A DNA stretch of 64,000 nucleotides from positions 248,001 through 312,000 of the forward strand of contig NW_026516703.1 in NCBI RefSeq assembly GCF_025766255.1, in the 5' to 3' direction. Shown here piece by piece: positions 59,301 to 64,000 of this stretch. A model generated the notes under the pieces. The model was given only the letters and a program-made list of their open reading frames with translations, had not been told where the DNA came from and did not search any database. The stretch comes from Zychaea mexicana (Eukaryota > Mucoromycota > Mucoromycetes > Mucorales > Lichtheimiaceae). Position 1 is the stretch's first letter. Every line of letters begins with the position of its first letter. Made by a program: the position numbers and the translations under genes.

Positions 59301-62300
59301 GGCAGTTCTTGGTTCTCAAGTAGCGTCACATAACAAAAAAAAAACCATTACATGTTACGTATCATATGTAGATCATCGTGACATGTTGTTGCGTGAACAG
59401 CTCGAACGTCTGAAATCTGCTGAAGAAACCAACCTTGATTACGAAGCAACTATTCAGCAGTTTAGAGAGCTGGTCCAACATCTCCAAAGGTAAGATGTTT
59501 TAGTTTTTGCGTATCAACAGTCAGTAGTCGGGAGCACATAGTGAACTAATACTTTAATTTGCTATCTAGTGATTTGGAGCACCTGCGTCAAAAAGAAAAG
59601 GACCAGCAAACCGAGAATCACAACCTGGCAAGTCAGTCACAGACGATGATGTCGCTCAACATGCAACTCCAGTCGACTGTCATGAAAGCTCAAGCCAAAG
59701 CCATTGACTTGGAACTTCGCAAACTTGAGGCTGCTCAAGCAAATGATCGCCTCAGTTACATTCAGGTAAAAGATTCCACTTTAGAAACCTTTTTATTGAG
59801 AGTCGACCGCGTAAAAGAAAAGGAGCTGTACTGATCATAGACAACACACTTGATTCTATATAGCCATATTTGCCAGATGCCTTCTTCAAATCCGAAAATG
59901 ATCCAATTTCTTGCTTGTTGCTGTTCAAGCGCTTGGTATTCAAATCTGAATTGATTATCAAGCATCTTGATCAAAGCCATCCAATCAGTGAAAAGATTAT
60001 GGATAATGTATCGGAAAGCCTGGTTTCGGTCTGCGAGGTAGCTATCAAAAAGGCAATAAGAAACATTCAATGCAATGATGGATATAGCTAACGTCTCGTC
60101 AAAGCTACGACAAAAAGCAGCATGGTTGGGCGATTTGGCCAAGCGATTTGTCACGTTTGTCAAGCATTGTACACCTGAGGAATTTTCGGAAATGGCTCGG
60201 GTGTACCATGATTTAGTTGGCTCTGAACGAAGGTATGATAGAAATGCTAAAGTGCATCATGGGAACCCTCTAACACTAAAAATGATCCGATCCTCTAGAT
60301 TGAATGCTCTTGTAGAGTTCTTTAGAACTGAAGAATCCAATGATAACGAATCCGTGGTGGATCTCCAAAGGTATTCAAATAGACAAAAACATGCACAATG
60401 ATGTTACTTCTAGTCGACTAAATTCTTTCTTTTATGTAGAATCATTGCTCACCTGGAGCACCTGGCTGAAGTTTACCTCGTTCAAAGCAGCGATACGGGC
60501 AACGCTGACTTGTTCTTTAGCTTGACCAGAGCATTTGACATGAACTCAGACAAGATGATGGTTGAGTTGACGTTTGTGAAACAGATTGTGTACAATGCAA
60601 ACAAGGCTGAAGGTAATATATCTTAAAAGGGTGACTTTTCAGCGCGTGAACAAACATCCCCCTCTACTGAGTGGGTGATGATAGTCCTTACTAATCATGC
60701 TTTCTGACCTCTTTCAAGCCATGACAATTATCGAAGGTCCAGAGCGTCTTGATTATGACTACATGGAGCCCCTTGGACGTCTTGTCACTGAAACGAAGAA
60801 CTGCAAGATGGTTGCAAGGTAAGGAAGAAACTTTGTTTTTCTCGAATCCCCCCAAGAAAACCTTGATAAGCTTCGTGTGTACTTTCTCGAAAACTTACAC
60901 CCTCCCTTTTTTTCAATCAGGAAATTGTTGCGACAGTTGGATGATCTTGCAGAGCAAGCATTGACGCCAAAAGCGGAGCATTTGCATAAGTTCAGAACCA
61001 TGTACGCCTTAAGCGCCAAACTGAGCCAATTTTGCTTTGAGGTAAGAGATCAATCTTATCCATGCGCGGGCGGAGGCAACAACAACAAAAAGACGTGACT
61101 GATGATGATGGTGGTGATTAACATGTGATGATTATATTAGACGCTGAAACAAATTCTGGGTTACCTGGACAACAAGCGTACCAACAGAGAACATATCACT
61201 CTGGGCGAGGTTCAAGGCATTATTTACAACAAATGCGATGATATTCTTGATATTTCTGAGACGACAATGTGGGATGGTTGTTTGAAGATGCTCAAGTCTC
61301 TTTCCAGTGAGCTAGCCACGACCCTGAAAAGAATCGAACACGATAACCGTATGGATAAGAGTAAGTACTTGTTTTTTTTCATGCGGGGTAATTGTCGACG
61401 CTTTACGTACTCAAATGTAATGTCGGAAATGTTTTAGTTGCCACGGGTATCCCGCCATGGGTCCAACGTGCTTCTGACATGAAGGCAGAAGTTGTCATTA
61501 ACCATGACATGGAACGCAAGCTCCAACAGCACAGTGAAGAGATCTTCAAGTTGATCAAGGACATCAAATCCAAGGTGGGTGATAAAGAAAGAGGAGGAAG
61601 GGGTGGGGTGGAGAGGACACTGTATAATTTTGCCGTGTTTCTAACTCTGTTGGACACACACCAAACTCTTTAGGATCAAGCTTTACAAGAAGCAAACATC
61701 AGAGTAGAACTACTCGAGCGACGCATGGAGGCAGCCAAGAAGGATACAGAGCAATTCCATGCGCTTGAAGAAAGCCTTGAAAAGGCAAAGGCTCAGACCC
61801 AAATGTATAGCGAAGCAATGGAGAATTTGCAGACCGAGTACGAAGCTCTCGAGCAAGAAAACAATCAACTCAAAAAAGTTGCAGCAGCAACAACCCAGAA
61901 GGAGGATAAACGACTATCGATTCCTCGCAAGCCAAGTGGCTATGACACCAGTAATAGTAGCATCGTCGAAGAAGAAACGGTTGTGGGAGAGCTGTCAGAC
62001 GCTGCTGAGTATGCCGATATGCACAATCATGTAAGCACCACATCTTGTATAAAAAAACGAAAGCGTTTGTATACTCATCAGGGGCCATTCTTATATAGAT
62101 GGAAATTCTCAAGGCAGGCATTCGGTACCTCCGAGCCGAAAATGCACACCTCAAGCGCTGCGACCTTGCACGGTCGCTCAAACTGGAACAGCTTCCACCC
62201 ATTCAAGGGTCGCTCAATTCCGCTGCTGTTGAGATAGGGGAGGAGGACGAGGAGGAGAATGAGAATGACCAAGAACGGGCAGCAACAAAGGAACCAGAAG

Positions 62301-62865
62301 CACGCGATATGGTGCGGTCTCTCGCAACAGAGACGCGCGTCCTTCTGAAAGATCTGCGGACAGCAAGCGCGTCGCCCAAGGTTGTTGCGCTAAGCGAGCG
62401 TGGTCGTCGCTCTGGAGAATGGCGCAGCATGAAAAAGACACCCGATTATCAATACCAAACCCAGCAGTCAGTGTTGTACACGCTCAAGCAGCGTAGTGAG
62501 CAGCTCAAAGACAAGCTAAAGCAGCTTCAATACACAACCACTGACAATGAGACAACAACGATGGTACACGGAGCAATACAGGTAGCAGCATTGCTGGTTA
62601 GAGGCTGTCAGGAGAACCTGGTTTCTAACGAAATACTTTATATTCCCCCACACACTCTCTATAGCCGTTACAGCGTCCACTGAACTACTTGACGCAGTCC
62701 ATCGCCAAAGTCCAGATACCCCGCTTGTCGAGCAATGTAACTTCTTCCTCAGCAAATACTACTACCACTACTACTACCACTACCACACCTACTAGTCGCC
62801 GCCATTGCATTCAACTAACCAGCGCCGCTGAATTTGAGCGGATCCACAGCATCTTTATTCGTTGA
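56373..62865 (+). CDS. DCTN1: Dynactin p150-Glued subunit
   Basis: About 15 exons; exon 1 is 56373-56735 and exon 2 56917-58011. Exon 1 encodes the CAP-Gly domain (LQVGARVLVHGENLGTVRYA, then GKWVGVELDEPLGKNNGVVQ) that binds microtubule plus ends. Exon 2 is a basic Ser/Thr/Ala-rich region followed by an acidic Asp/Glu run. Then CC1 (EMMTLDKEVAEERAEVLQQE) and the family signature RLDDALGAEEMVEQLTERNL, an intervening helical domain from about 59864 (PYLPDAFFKSENDPISCLLL), CC2 near 61690-62030, and a C-terminal part with a Thr run, ending IQLTSAAEFERIHSIFIR. Dynactin makes dynein processive and links it to cargo. The junction near 60038-60088 did not resolve in phase by eye. Confidence 0.92.
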
Positions 62866-63648
62866 TTTCTATTATTGCATCATCTATGATTTTTCTTTTT
62901 ATTTCCATTATATTAGCTTTACCACTACAACACCAATATCCCACCCACCCCAACACACACGCACACACACACACTTTTATATATATGTAGAATATTTTTT
63001 TATATGAATAACGACAATAGCCTTTCTCTCTCTCTCTCTCTCTCTCTCTTATAAACATTTAATACTAGGACGTTGTAAAACGGCTGAAGGAAAAGGGACG
63101 CATCAATACGTGTCCCGATCTTCCCCCCTCGAATCATGCAGTTTTGGTCCCAGGCACAGGAACCTGGTCGGTTAGTATCCAACCTTGTCACACACTACAC
63201 TCACGGATGTGGCTCCGAAAAACCACACTTTTGTCCGTCCGTACAACCCCCAGTATACAGAGTGTGTATGTAGTAGTAGTAGTATTATAAGGTTTATTTT
63301 CTCTTCGGCCCAAACTGTTTTCTTCTTCCTACTACCTCCGCACTTCAACCCATCCACCTTCTGTTACCTTTCTTTCTTTCTTTCTTTTTCAACCTTTTTT
63401 TTCTTATCTGTACGTTGTGTCGGCCATTGTCAAAAAAAAAGTTGGTTCGCATTCCAAGTTTACCTAACTCTAATATTTAGCCTTTTTTTATCACCCTCGC
63501 TTTTTCTGCGGAATCAGGTACATTACCATCATACACATGATCGCTTTTTCTCGTACATTGAGTACAAAGCGTAAAATCGAAAGAGTTTGGTGGCTGACTT
63601 GAAGAGATTGGCGGGTGGGGGTGGGACTTGGAACTGGATTAGATAAAG
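62866..63648. other. Intergenic with (CT)n tract, kinesin upstream region
   Basis: A dinucleotide run of CT at about 63022-63050, followed by pyrimidine-rich sequence. No gene supported. Confidence 0.5.
63022..63050. repeat. (CT)n microsatellite
   Basis: About 14 CT units, flanked upstream by CA-rich and TA-rich tracts. Confidence 0.85.
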
Positions 63649-64000
63649 ATGTCAGGCAACAGCATCAAGGTCGTGTGTCGTTTCCGACCGCAAAACAAAC
63701 TGGAAATTAAAGAAGGGGGTGAGCCCATCATTGACATTGCCGAGGAAGGCACGGCGGTAAAACTCAATGTAAGCTAGTCTCTTCTTTTGTTTTCTTTTGC
63801 TTCCATCTTGAAACCATATTTTATCTCCTACTCCCACTTTCCTAACCGTACTTTTCCTTTGGATACGAATATGATGTATTACAGGGTCAAGAAACGAAGG
63901 GAGCAAGCTATGCGTTCGACAAGGTGTTTGGTATGAACACCAAGCAAGAAGACATTTTCAACTATTCGATCAAGTCGATTGTCGATGGTAGGATAACATT
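63649..64000 (+). CDS. Kinesin-1 heavy chain, N-terminus (runs off window)
   Basis: Two exons are visible (63649-63768 and 63885-63987), giving the first 74 residues or so of a conventional fungal kinesin. SIKVVCRFRPQNKLEI is the first beta strand of the motor, and YAFDKVFGMNTKQEDIFNYS leads towards the P-loop, which lies beyond the window. The pattern CRFRPQN and the short leader MSGN match fungal kinesin-1 rather than other kinesin families. A GT donor follows at 63988. Plus-end transport motor for vesicles. Confidence 0.9.

Overview
This is a eukaryotic, almost certainly fungal, window. Genes are split by many short GT-AG introns of roughly 50-130 bp, there are no operons, and the gene set is fungal: formin, dynactin p150, kinesin-1, recyclin-1, Pho80-type cyclin, Mzm1 and an F-box/LRR protein. 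An Integrator subunit, which yeasts lack, together with the TE types, suggests an early-diverging lineage such as Mucoromycota (Mucorales). That placement is inference, not proof.

Layout: 1-2025 is the 3' part of a CECR2-like PHD-finger gene. 2402-3723 (-) is a compact ketol-acid-reductoisomerase-like gene missing catalytic residues. 3.8-9.6 kb is gene-poor, with decayed repeats and one putative orphan gene (7785-8450, -). 9685-10945 is a Tra2-like RNA-binding protein. 11-13 kb is gene-poor. 12982-14901 (-) is an F-box/LRR protein, divergent from ATP2 (15081-16998). MZM1 (17430-18126), a two-TM membrane protein (18675-19454) and RAD9 (19621-21142, -) follow. A 20-exon diaphanous-type formin occupies 22326-29334, and a 16-exon gene colinear with metazoan Integrator subunit 5 lies at 29793-34004. 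Then come a mitochondrial ribosomal protein (34118-34521), a Pho80-type cyclin (34965-36183, -) and recyclin-1 (36464-40385).

40.5-55.4 kb is a mobile-element-rich block. It holds a MITE with a second MITE nested inside it (40597-41134), two direct copies of a 2.44-kb unit carrying a secreted GDSL esterase (41333-43775 and 52125-54564), a 3.69-kb CACTA/Plavaka-like element with terminal inverted repeats and a 3-bp target duplication (45026-48713), and a broken tyrosine-recombinase-like gene (about 50560-51960, -) sitting in a diverged repeat. The window closes with dynactin p150 (56373-62865) and the start of kinesin-1 (63649 onward).

Functional themes: chromatin and RNA (PHD protein, Tra2-like, INTS5), respiration (ATP2, MZM1), DNA-damage checkpoint (RAD9), polarity, transport and recycling (formin, RCY1, dynactin, kinesin), and phosphate/CDK signalling (cyclin). 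Exon borders come from splice motifs and reading-phase consistency and may be off by a base or two. I saw no tRNA, rRNA or CRISPR array.
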